A stretch of DNA of 6,745 nt, taken from JAYENY01 sp964646075. GTDB lineage: Bacteria; Patescibacteriota; Minisyncoccia; Minisyncoccales; PEYH01. Positions within the stretch are counted from its first letter, which is position 1. The number at the start of each line of letters is the position of its first letter. The translations under genes and the position numbers were made by a program. Shown piece after piece: positions 1-5,594 of this stretch. The stretch covers positions 1-6,745 of the forward strand of contig CAZYBZ010000023.1 in assembly GCA_964646075.1 (NCBI GenBank), given 5' to 3'. Below the pieces are notes generated by a model that worked only from the letters and a program-made list of their open reading frames with translations, was not told where the DNA came from and ran no database searches.

Positions 1-392
1 ACTGCTGTTCGAGCTAAAGCTATCTCTTCCTGGCTTACTCCTGTTAATAGTCTGTTGAGTCCTGCTTGAGCCAATTTCAAAGATGCCTCAGCTCCAACAA
101 GTTGAGTTTTCAAATAATTAGTTTCTATCCTTGCTAATTTCTGACCGACTTCAACCCTTTGCCCAATCTCAACATATATTTCTTCTATTCTACCAGGACC
201 CTTAAAACTTAAATCAACTTCTTTAATTGCTCTCACGGTCCCAGTTTCTGAAACCTCCTGAGATACCGTTCTTTTCATCACCCTTTCATAGATAAATTCC
301 GGAACTTCTTCTCTAACAAAACCTTTGTAAACAAAAAATCCAATCCCCACTATGACAATAATAATTATTATTAAAATTAATTTTTTACCCAT
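1..392 (-). CDS. HlyD/RND-type periplasmic adaptor (membrane fusion protein), N-terminal part, cut by window edge
   Basis: Reading from ATG at 392-390, 130 codons stay open to the window edge, so only the N-terminus is seen. Residues 2-4 are G-K-K, followed by an Ile/Val-rich hydrophobic segment (about 5-22) that fits one membrane anchor. Residues about 46-91 look like the first half of a barrel-sandwich (biotinyl/lipoyl-like) domain: a ETGTV turn, an SFKGPGRI strand, then VEIGQRVEVGQKLARIE, the usual adaptor pattern. From about 92 an Ala/Leu/Gln/Glu-rich stretch begins the alpha-hairpin coiled coil. Adaptors of this family link an inner-membrane exporter (ABC or RND) to the outside; in CPR-type cells they usually sit beside MacB-like ABC transporters, which would lie beyond position 1. 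The start is supported by AGGA six bases upstream and by a strong promoter at 437-465. The substrate cannot be told. Confidence 0.85.
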   Translation of the reverse strand, partial: MGKKLILIIIIIVIVGIGFFVYKGFVREEVPEFIYERVMKRTVSQEVSETGTVRAIKEVDLSFKGPGRIEEIYVEIGQRVEVGQKLARIETNYLKTQLVGAEASLKLAQAGLNRLLTGVSQEEIALARTA

Positions 393-436
393 CCTAATTC
401 CTAGATTAATTATATAAAAATTCTAACTTTACCTGT

Positions 437-465
437 ATTTTATGCCAGTAAACCGACTGCGTCAA
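437..465 (-). promoter_or_regulatory. Sigma70-type promoter of the adaptor gene
   Basis: On the minus strand TTGACG (465-460) is followed after exactly 17 bases by TAAAAT (442-437). Predicted transcription starts near 430, giving a leader of about 38 nt that carries AGGA six bases before the ATG at 392. The promoter lies between the tRNA terminator and the adaptor gene, so the adaptor is transcribed independently of the chaperone operon. Confidence 0.75.
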
Positions 466-469
466 GAAC

Positions 470-497
470 AAAAAAATAAGAACCAAAAAAAGCTCTT
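470..497 (-). terminator. Probable intrinsic terminator after tRNA-Lys
   Basis: On the minus strand AAGAGC (497-492) pairs with GTTCTT (483-478), six pairs including one G-T, around an 8-base loop, followed directly by A and seven T. It lies 38 bases beyond the tRNA 3' end. The stem is short and AT-rich, so strength is uncertain, but the position and the T-run fit a transcript end for the tRNA and perhaps for the chaperone operon. Confidence 0.5.
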
Positions 498-534
498 GTT
501 AAAAATAAAAATGGATTCTTATTTTATAATTTTG

Positions 535-605
535 TGCCCCCAGAAGGAATCGAGCCTTCATCAATGGCTTAAAAGGCCACTGCTCTACCGTTGAGCTATG
601 GGGGC
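535..605 (-). tRNA. tRNA-Lys, anticodon UUU
   Basis: A full 71-nt cloverleaf reads on the minus strand. The acceptor GCCCCCA (605-599) pairs perfectly with TGGGGGC (542-536), with discriminator A at 535 and no encoded CCA. The D stem is GCTC/GAGC with a 7-base loop containing GG. The anticodon stem GTGGC/GCCAT encloses loop CTTTTAA, anticodon TTT at 573-571. The variable region is 4 nt and the T stem is GAAGG/CCTTC. The T loop reads CTCGATT, so position 54 is C instead of the almost universal T; the rest of the loop (T55, C56, G57, A58) is normal. It lies 40 bases after the dnaJ stop on the same strand. I see no convincing promoter of its own, so it may be processed from the chaperone transcript. 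Confidence 0.96.
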
Positions 606-608
606 AAG

Positions 609-630
609 AAAAAATCAATCATCACTGATT
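609..630 (-). terminator. Weak hairpin plus T-run between dnaJ and tRNA-Lys
   Basis: On the minus strand AATCA (630-626), loop GTGA, TGATT (621-617), then GA and six T. The five-pair stem is almost all A-T, so it is at best a partial terminator. If it works, the tRNA would need a promoter that I do not see; read-through with RNA processing is the simpler reading. Confidence 0.25.
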
Positions 631-645
631 ATTAATGGCTAACAA

Positions 646-1749
646 CTATAATCCCTCTTCCTGTAACCTCTTTAATAGTGCCTTTTGTTTTCTTGTTAAG
701 CGTTTTGGAGTTCCTGCTTGGATTTTAACATAAAGATTACCCCGACCATAACCAGAAAATCTCGGAATACCTTTTTGGGATATTTTAAAAACTTTTCCCT
801 GGTCTGTCCCGGCGGGAATTTTAAGATAAATTTTCTTATCTTTTTCTAATGTTGGCATCTCTATCTGTCCACCTAAAACTGTTTCTGAAAATCTTATTTT
901 AACCTTGGCATATAGATCATCTCCTTTTCTTTCAAAAATTGAATGGCGTTTTACAAAGATTCTCACATACAAATCACCAGACACACCACCCCTCTTTCCA
1001 ACATCTCCTTTTTCTCTGAACCTTATCACTTGTCCAGAGTCAACTCCTGCTGGAATAGTAATCTCTATCTTTTCATTGTTTTTAACGCGGCCTTCGCCTC
1101 GGCAAACATTGCATAGCTTTTGAGGAATCTTTCCTTCTCCTTGACAAGTTGGGCAAATAGTATGATGGGTCATTGTTCCAAAAATCGTCCTTCTAATCTG
1201 TTGAACCTGTCCTTCTCCGCGACAAACTGAACATTCTTTAATCTCTGCTCCTGGTTCAGCCCCATTCCCCTTACAACGAGAACATTCTCCATATTTATAA
1301 AGGGAAAAATCTCGTTTCTGAGAAGACAAAGTCTCTTCTAGTCCGATTTCAACATCAATCTGAATATCGCTACCTCTTTTTAAATCCCCTTTTTTACGGG
1401 TTCTTCCCGCGCTAAAAAATTCTTCAAAAACATCACCCAGATTTTCAAAATCAAATCCCGCTCCTCCAGACCGAGCTTTTTCGCCAAAAGAACCAAAATC
1501 AAATCCCTGAAAATCACCTGAAAAACCCCCTTGCCCCATATCGTCAAAAGTTTTTCCAAATTGGTCATATTGACCTCTTTTCTTCTCGTCTGAAAGAACC
1601 TGATAAGCTTCGTTTATTTTTTGGAAATGTTTATTGTCCCCTCCTTTATCAGGATGATGCTTGTGAGCCAGTTGACGAAAAGCTTTTTTAATCTCGGACT
1701 GCGAGGATTTTCGAGAAACGCCTAAAATTTTATAATAATCTTCGGACAT
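646..1749 (-). CDS. dnaJ: Chaperone protein DnaJ (Hsp40, type I)
   Basis: The 367-residue product has the full type I J-protein layout. The J domain (about 4-66) has the catalytic HPD at 32-34, which triggers DnaK ATP hydrolysis. A Gly/Phe-rich linker (about 70-115) ends in the DVFEEFF helix. The zinc region has four CxxCxGxG repeats: C156/C159, C173/C176, C199/C202 and C213/C216, all intact. The two beta-barrel C-terminal domains (about 125-155 plus 222-350) bind clients, and a basic C-terminal helix follows. The length is close to the usual 370-380. It is the last gene of grpE-dnaK-dnaJ, 37 bases after dnaK, and acts in the cytoplasm handing unfolded proteins to DnaK. The ATG is preceded only by AT-rich sequence with no Shine-Dalgarno match, but the start matches the family N-terminus (xxDYYxILGV) exactly. 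Confidence 0.98.
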   Translation of the reverse strand: MSEDYYKILGVSRKSSQSEIKKAFRQLAHKHHPDKGGDNKHFQKINEAYQVLSDEKKRGQYDQFGKTFDDMGQGGFSGDFQGFDFGSFGEKARSGGAGFDFENLGDVFEEFFSAGRTRKKGDLKRGSDIQIDVEIGLEETLSSQKRDFSLYKYGECSRCKGNGAEPGAEIKECSVCRGEGQVQQIRRTIFGTMTHHTICPTCQGEGKIPQKLCNVCRGEGRVKNNEKIEITIPAGVDSGQVIRFREKGDVGKRGGVSGDLYVRIFVKRHSIFERKGDDLYAKVKIRFSETVLGGQIEMPTLEKDKKIYLKIPAGTDQGKVFKISQKGIPRFSGYGRGNLYVKIQAGTPKRLTRKQKALLKRLQEEGL

Positions 1750-1786
1750 AAAAATTAATTAAAAATTCAGAATTCGAAATTTAAAA
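1750..1786. repeat. AT-rich repeat-like spacer between dnaK and dnaJ
   Basis: The 37-base gap is built from near-repeated AATT/GAATT/AAATT words around a central GAATTC (1769-1774), with rough dyad symmetry (AAATTC to the left, GAAATTT to the right). It has no ribosome-binding sequence. Similar AATTC/TTTAAA word strings are, from memory, common between genes in Parcubacteria-type genomes; copy number here cannot be judged from one window. Confidence 0.35.
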
Positions 1787-3709
1787 TTATTTATCCTCTT
1801 CTTTCTTTTTCTCTTCTGTTATTTCTCCTTCTTCTGTTGTTTCTCCTTCTTTCTTTCTCTTGCTTTCCCCTTCTTTTTGCTCTTGTTGAGAGGGCTGTTG
1901 TCCTGGCTGTTGCTTATAAATCTCTTTGCCAGCCTCCTGGATAATCTGCGACAACTCCTGAGACAATCGTTTAATTCCTTCTACGTCATCACTATCCTGA
2001 ATTTTTTTTAATTCTTCTATCTTTATCTCAATATCTTTTTTAAGAACAGCAGAAATTTTATCTTTAGCCTCTCTTAAGGTCTCTTCGGAGCTATAAATTA
2101 ATGTTTCTGCTAAATTTTTAACCTCAACTAGTTCTTTTTTCTTTTTATCTTCTTCTGCGTGTAATTCAGCGTCCTTTTTCATTTTCTCTATTTCTTCGTC
2201 AGAAACCCCACAAGAACCCTCAATCCTAACTGACTGTTCTTTGCCTGTCCCCTTATCTTTAGCAGAAACCTGCAAGATTCCATTTGCGTCAATCTCAAAA
2301 ATAACTTCAATTTGAGGAACCCCTCGAGATGCTGAGGGAATACCGTCTAAAATAAATCTGCCTAATTGCTTATTATTTTGAGCCATCGATCTCTCTCCCT
2401 GCAAAACCCGAACCTCTACCGAGGGCTGATTGTTAGCAGCGGTTGAAAAAACCTGGGTTTTAGAAGTGGGAATAGTGGTGTTTTTGGCAATAAGAATAGT
2501 GTTGACTCCTCCTAGTGTCTCTATGCCAAGAGAAAGAGGAATGACATCCAAAAGCAAAACATCTTTTATGTCGCCCTGGAGAATCCCCGCTTGGATAGCC
2601 GCTCCCAGTGCCACTACTTCGTCTGGGTTGATATCTTTTCGTGGTTCCCTGCCTAAAAGCTTCTTAATCTCTTCTTGAATTTTAGGCATTCGAGTCTGAC
2701 CACCTACTAAAACGATTTCATCAATATCTTTCGTTTCAAACTTAGCATCTTTAAGAGTCTTTTTCACCAACTCAATAGACGAAAGAATATAATCTTTAAC
2801 CATCTCCTCAAATTTAGCGCGAGAAAGCTTATAATTCAAATGCTTGGGGCCAGAAGCGTCAGAAGTCACGAAAGGAAGATTAATCTCTGTTTCTAAAGTA
2901 GTAGAGAGCTCTATTTTAGCCCTTTCAGCCGCTTCTTTTAATCGTTGAAGGGCTAATTTGTCTTCTGATAAATCAATACCTTGGTCTTTTCTAAATTGGT
3001 TCACCAACCAGTCAATAATTTTTTGGTCAAAATCATCTCCCCCCAAGTGAGTATTGCCGTTAGTAGCCTTAACTTCTACCGTATCTTCACTGACATCTAA
3101 AATCGAAATATCAAATGTTCCGCCACCAAAATCGTAAACTACAATTTGCTGTTCAGTTTTTTTATTCAAGCCATAAGCCAAAGCGGCCGCTGTCGGCTCA
3201 TTAATGACCCGCCTAACCTTAAAGCCAGCAATCTCTCCCGCAACCTTAGTCGCTTTTCTCTGAGAATCATCAAAATAAGCCGGACAAGTAATAATAGCTT
3301 CTTCTATCCTCTCTCCCAACCTATCTTCAGCGTCTTGTTTTAACTTTTGCAAAATCATTGCTGATATTTCAAAAGGACGATACCATTTTTCTCCCATTTT
3401 TATTTCTACGCCTCCATCACTTGATTCTTTTATCTCGTATGGAAAAAGTTTTGAATCTCCCTTGACCTCAGAGGCAGAAAATTTTCGACCTATTAAACGC
3501 TTAATAGAAAAAATCGTGTTCTCTGGATTGGTGACTTGTTGCCTCTTAGCTAAAACCCCCGCTAATCGTTCATTATTTTTAGTAATAGTAACGATTGATG
3601 GCGTAATTCGCGCTCCCTCTTTGTTATTTATAACCTTTGGTTCGCCGTCGATAATCGCGGCGATTACAGAATTAGTTGTTCCAAAATCGATACCTAAAAT
3701 TTTTGCCAT
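1787..3709 (-). CDS. dnaK: Chaperone protein DnaK (Hsp70)
   Basis: The 640-residue product is a full-length Hsp70. Nucleotide-binding domain: phosphate-1 motif IDFGTTNS (7-14), INEPTAAALAYG (169-180), phosphate-2 motif VYDFGGGTFD (191-200), and VLVGGQTRMP (333-342). The interdomain linker DVLLLDVIPLSLG is at 383-395. The substrate-binding beta domain spans about 396-500 and the helical lid about 503-600. The tail (601-640) is Gln/Ser then Lys/Glu-rich, ending KEEDK, with a duplicated six-residue unit. It holds and releases unfolded segments in an ATP cycle driven by DnaJ and GrpE, encoded on either side. Oddities: Cys at 142 (TCPAYF, where Val is usual) and Cys at 500 at the lid entry. It starts 25 bases after grpE; the leader is AT-only with no Shine-Dalgarno, but MAKILGIDFGTTNS is the expected N-terminus. 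Confidence 0.99.
   Translation of the reverse strand: MAKILGIDFGTTNSVIAAIIDGEPKVINNKEGARITPSIVTITKNNERLAGVLAKRQQVTNPENTIFSIKRLIGRKFSASEVKGDSKLFPYEIKESSDGGVEIKMGEKWYRPFEISAMILQKLKQDAEDRLGERIEEAIITCPAYFDDSQRKATKVAGEIAGFKVRRVINEPTAAALAYGLNKKTEQQIVVYDFGGGTFDISILDVSEDTVEVKATNGNTHLGGDDFDQKIIDWLVNQFRKDQGIDLSEDKLALQRLKEAAERAKIELSTTLETEINLPFVTSDASGPKHLNYKLSRAKFEEMVKDYILSSIELVKKTLKDAKFETKDIDEIVLVGGQTRMPKIQEEIKKLLGREPRKDINPDEVVALGAAIQAGILQGDIKDVLLLDVIPLSLGIETLGGVNTILIAKNTTIPTSKTQVFSTAANNQPSVEVRVLQGERSMAQNNKQLGRFILDGIPSASRGVPQIEVIFEIDANGILQVSAKDKGTGKEQSVRIEGSCGVSDEEIEKMKKDAELHAEEDKKKKELVEVKNLAETLIYSSEETLREAKDKISAVLKKDIEIKIEELKKIQDSDDVEGIKRLSQELSQIIQEAGKEIYKQQPGQQPSQQEQKEGESKRKKEGETTEEGEITEEKKKEEDK
1811..1846 (-). 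repeat. 18-bp tandem duplication in the dnaK tail
   Basis: Two adjacent 18-base units (1829-1846 and 1811-1828 on the minus strand) differ at only two positions and encode GETTEE then GEITEE (residues 622-633). The duplication keeps the reading frame and lengthens the disordered acidic tail, pointing to recent slippage. Confidence 0.8.
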
Positions 3710-3734
3710 AGATTTAAATTAATTATTTAATTAT

Positions 3735-4247
3735 TTAATTGCTTGAGACCCTCACTCGCGCTGGACGAATAACCTTTTCCTCGATAAGATAGCCTTTTTG
3801 AATAATCTCTAAAACAATGCCTTCTTCTTTTCCTTTCTTCTTATTTTTTGTCGTTTCAATCACTTCTTCAAAAACAGGACTAAATTTTGCACCTATTTCT
3901 GTTTCAATTTCCTTGATTCCTTGTCTTCTTAAAAATTCTTCAAAATATTTCTGAATTTGAAGAAAACCCTCCAAAACCGGATTTCCTTCTTTTCGCTTAC
4001 TAGCCTCTTTCTTCGCTTTTTCGAAATGATCCAGAATAGGTAAAATTTGGATAATCCACTCCTCTTTCTCATGGTCAATAATTTTTTTAAATCGCTCCCC
4101 CTCTTTTTTCTTATAATTCAAAAAATCAGCCTTGCATCTTTGAGCATAAGCCAAATATTCCTCTTTTTCTTCTTCAATCTGTTTTAATTTTTTAGAAAAC
4201 TCTTTACTTTTCTTCTGCTCTTTTTTGTTTTTGATTTTTACTTCCAT
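3735..4247 (-). CDS. grpE: Nucleotide exchange factor GrpE
   Basis: The 170-residue product matches GrpE organisation. A Lys/Glu-rich coiled-coil N-terminus (about 5-65) includes the family motif ADFLNYKKK (40-48). A helical dimer region (about 62-112) contains ILPILDHFEKA. The C-terminal beta-wing (about 115-168) ends with KGYLIEEKVIRPARVRV, the GrpE signature (GY-x5-RPA-x-V-x-V form). It is short compared with the roughly 190-200 residues of well-known GrpE proteins, mostly through a short N-terminal tail. GrpE opens the DnaK nucleotide cleft so ADP leaves and substrate is released. It is the first gene of the operon. The only in-frame start after the upstream stop at 4272-4274 is ATG at 4247. 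The predicted leader is about 20 nt with no Shine-Dalgarno. Confidence 0.96.
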   Translation of the reverse strand: MEVKIKNKKEQKKSKEFSKKLKQIEEEKEEYLAYAQRCKADFLNYKKKEGERFKKIIDHEKEEWIIQILPILDHFEKAKKEASKRKEGNPVLEGFLQIQKYFEEFLRRQGIKEIETEIGAKFSPVFEEVIETTKNKKKGKEEGIVLEIIQKGYLIEEKVIRPARVRVSSN

Positions 4248-4254
4248 ATAGTAA

Positions 4255-4270
4255 CCAGTATTCCAGTATT
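4255..4270 (-). repeat. Perfect tandem octamer in the grpE leader, possible operator
   Basis: The plus strand carries CCAGTATT twice head to tail (4255-4262 and 4263-4270). It lies between the -10 box and the grpE ATG, over the predicted start of transcription. This is where a repressor site would be expected, and no CIRCE palindrome is present. A protein-binding role is inference only. Confidence 0.5.
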
Positions 4271-4273
4271 TTT

Positions 4274-4301
4274 ATTTTACATCTATAAATGAATTTGTCA
4301 A
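4274..4301 (-). promoter_or_regulatory. Sigma70-type promoter of grpE-dnaK-dnaJ
   Basis: On the minus strand TTGACA (4301-4296), a perfect -35 box, is followed after 16 bases by TAAAAT (4279-4274). Transcription should start near 4267, about 20 nt before the grpE ATG. The boxes are of the housekeeping type, so heat control, if any, would need another layer. Confidence 0.75.
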
Positions 4302-4391
4302 TAATGATTCTGCTAAAAAACCAATCTAAACAATATTATTAATAATTAAAAGCCAAAAAACCCTGACAAAATATCTTGGACTTAAAAATTA
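4302..4391. other. AT-rich spacer between RNA terminator and chaperone promoter
   Basis: About 90 bases, near 20% G+C by hand count. I see no reading frame, strong hairpin or repeat. It separates the terminator at 4392-4423 from the grpE promoter and so argues that the structured RNA upstream is not simply the grpE leader. Confidence 0.6.
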
Positions 4392-4423
4392 ATAAAAACT
4401 CGGGCCTTGTCTGGTACCCGAGT
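4392..4423 (-). terminator. Intrinsic terminator of the structured RNA
   Basis: On the minus strand ACTCGGG (4423-4417) pairs perfectly with CCCGAGT (4404-4398) around a 12-base loop, and the stem runs straight into T-rich sequence (T4, A, TT). It is the best terminator in the window and marks the 3' end of the RNA starting near 4634. Confidence 0.8.
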
Positions 4424-4634
4424 ATTCTTAATTAAGGAAACTCACCAAGTTGAGTATGGTATTGGGCCCACGGGAGTGGACCGCGTTGGCGAGTTTCCTT
4501 ATAGTTCCAGAAAGAACAAAAGCGAGAGGGTGGTCGGACATTTTCCACGGAGCCACGGAAGCCCTCTCTTTTTTAACCTGATTGGCAGCTCTCCTACCAA
4601 CCATTCCGCGACTCCCCTTATTCAAAGGAGGCAC
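4392..4634 (-). ncRNA. Unassigned structured RNA, about 240 nt
   Basis: A promoter at 4640-4668 and a terminator at 4392-4423 bracket a block of about 50% G+C, against 21% (4301-4400) and 28% (4641-4740). Helices on the minus strand, 5' to 3': 4630-4625/4619-4614; 4602-4595/4587-4580 with a 7-base loop; 4568-4562/4530-4524, seven G/C-rich pairs; a small hairpin 4517-4514/4507-4504; a 13-pair stem 4500-4488/4446-4434 enclosing a 7-pair hairpin 4482-4476/4471-4465 with loop TCCC; then the terminator. Several stems contain G-T pairs on this strand that become A-C mismatches on the other, which fixes the transcribed strand. I found no tmRNA ends, no RNase P P4 sequences, no SRP GGAA-loop motif, no T-box and no complete 5S fold. 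Role unknown; a trans-acting RNA is more likely than a leader because grpE has its own promoter downstream. Confidence 0.7.
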
Positions 4635-4639
4635 TTTTA

Positions 4640-4668
4640 ATATTATGCTTTTAAGAAATCTTTGTCAA
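4640..4668 (-). promoter_or_regulatory. Promoter of the structured RNA
   Basis: On the minus strand a perfect TTGACA (4668-4663) is followed after exactly 17 bases by TAATAT (4645-4640). The predicted start is at the G at 4634 or 4632, just before the first hairpin. Consensus -35, ideal spacing and an AT-rich upstream region suggest strong expression. Confidence 0.75.
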
Positions 4669-4739
4669 GCCAAAGAGTTAATTTTCAAACCCAAATTTTA
4701 TTCCATTTCGCTCTATCTTATTATATCTCATTGATAGGC

Positions 4740-4793
4740 AACGAATCCCTTGTTCCCCTATTCGTTTCGCCAGCGAACAATGAAATCAAGGAA
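4740..4793. repeat. Overlapping, mutually exclusive dyads after ftsQ
   Basis: Three inverted repeats share bases: AACGAAT/ATTCGTT (4740-4746 with 4760-4766, 13-base loop), TTGTTC/GAACAA (4750-4755 with 4775-4780) and CCTTG/CAAGG (4748-4752 with 4787-4791). They begin six bases beyond the ftsQ stop. No T-run follows on the minus strand, so this is not a standard terminator; it may cap the 3' end of the femAB-ftsQ transcript. The rest of the stretch (4669-4739) shows nothing I can name. Confidence 0.45.
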
Positions 4794-4798
4794 TAAAA

Positions 4799-5590
4799 TT
4801 ACTTAAAAAAAATCTTGTTAAAACGAAGGTCAATATATTCCAGTTCAGCTATTTCAGGCAAGACTTCGTCCCCTAAAAGCAAAATTAAATCTTCAATTTG
4901 CAAATAAAAACTTTTTTCTAAACAAAAATAAATTCTCAAACCCTCTTTTGTCTTAGCCTCTACTTTTAAAGAAGAGATCCTAAACTCCTGAATCACAAGC
5001 TTCTCTCTCTGTCTTAGTCTGCTATAAATTAAGGAAACAAACCTTAAGGTCTCCTGCTCTACAAGCTTATCTCTTTGAGCTATTTCCTCTTCAAAGCGAA
5101 TAAGGGGCAAGATTCTTAGCATCGTCTCCTTTTCAAACAATTGAAAAGCAAAGCCCTGAGCATCTATAAAGAAACATTCTTCTGCGCAAGCAATAGCCTG
5201 AGCCTGCCTCTCTCTAATGTTTATTAATAATTTATTAGGTAATTTCTTTTTTACAACGACCTCTTTTGCTGGAAAAAATTCTTCCAATACGAAATTTCTA
5301 ATTTCTCTTTTGTCTAAAATAAAGATACTTTCACTTGGGAAAAATAAGATATCCCTTTCTATCCTTTTTTCCACCCCTTCTTTAACTTTTAGAGCATCTA
5401 TAAAATATACTCCTTGAACTTTCACCTCCCTAAGCCTAAAAACTGACGAAAAAATAAAGAGATAAAAAAATCCAGAAAGAATGATAATTCCTAAAATAAA
5501 AAACCAAAAAAAACGGTTTTTAAAAATTGATTTTTTCTTTTTAAAACCACGATATTTTTTACTTGAATAGCGTCTTCTCTTTTTAGCCAT
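4799..5590 (-). CDS. ftsQ: FtsQ/DivIB-type cell division protein
   Basis: With the start at ATG 5590-5588 the product has 263 residues. Residues 1-25 are extremely basic (Lys/Arg cytoplasmic tail). About 27-48 is a single hydrophobic membrane anchor. About 51-125 fits a POTRA domain (FRLREVKVQGVYFIDALKVK, then strands ending KLPNKLLINIRERQ). The beta domain follows and ends YIDLRFNKIFFK, the typical FtsQ C-terminal strand. FtsQ bridges early and late divisome proteins outside the membrane. A longer reading from 5629 would overlap the preceding gene by 35 bases; the 5590 start is preferred because AGAGGA lies ten bases upstream and it begins 4 bases after the femAB stop. Two cysteines (135, 139) lie close together in the extracytoplasmic part and could form a disulfide (inference). 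Confidence 0.85.
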   Translation of the reverse strand: MAKKRRRYSSKKYRGFKKKKSIFKNRFFWFFILGIIILSGFFYLFIFSSVFRLREVKVQGVYFIDALKVKEGVEKRIERDILFFPSESIFILDKREIRNFVLEEFFPAKEVVVKKKLPNKLLINIRERQAQAIACAEECFFIDAQGFAFQLFEKETMLRILPLIRFEEEIAQRDKLVEQETLRFVSLIYSRLRQREKLVIQEFRISSLKVEAKTKEGLRIYFCLEKSFYLQIEDLILLLGDEVLPEIAELEYIDLRFNKIFFK

Positions 5591-5594
5591 AATA

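Noticed and set aside
905..3722. Plus-strand open frames within dnaJ and dnaK
   Set aside because: Antisense shadows of strongly conserved genes, without ribosome sites or recognisable products.
4248..4320. CIRCE/HrcA operator before grpE
   Set aside because: No TTAGCACTC-N9-GAGTGCTAA-like inverted repeat on either strand; only a tandem octamer is present.
4580..4619. tRNA-like 5' half (GGGGAGT followed by a D-loop-like GGTTGGTAG)
   Set aside because: No D stem pairing at the right places, no matching anticodon stem, and no T arm before the only sequence that could complete the acceptor stem.
4392..4634. T-box leader for a downstream gene
   Set aside because: A GTGGACCGCG string resembling the T-box occurs only on the plus strand (4476-4485), where no gene follows. 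The minus strand lacks the motif before the terminator.
4407..4640. Overlapping open frames on both strands (77 and 68 codons) between ftsQ and grpE
   Set aside because: Both overlie the structured G+C-rich RNA block, have no ribosome site, resemble no family I know, and run through paired stems. They look like by-products of a non-coding RNA gene.
4720..4725. Perfect TATAAT on the minus strand
   Set aside because: No acceptable -35 at 16-18 bases (GGATTC) and no exact TGn extension; the promoter at 4640-4668 is far better.
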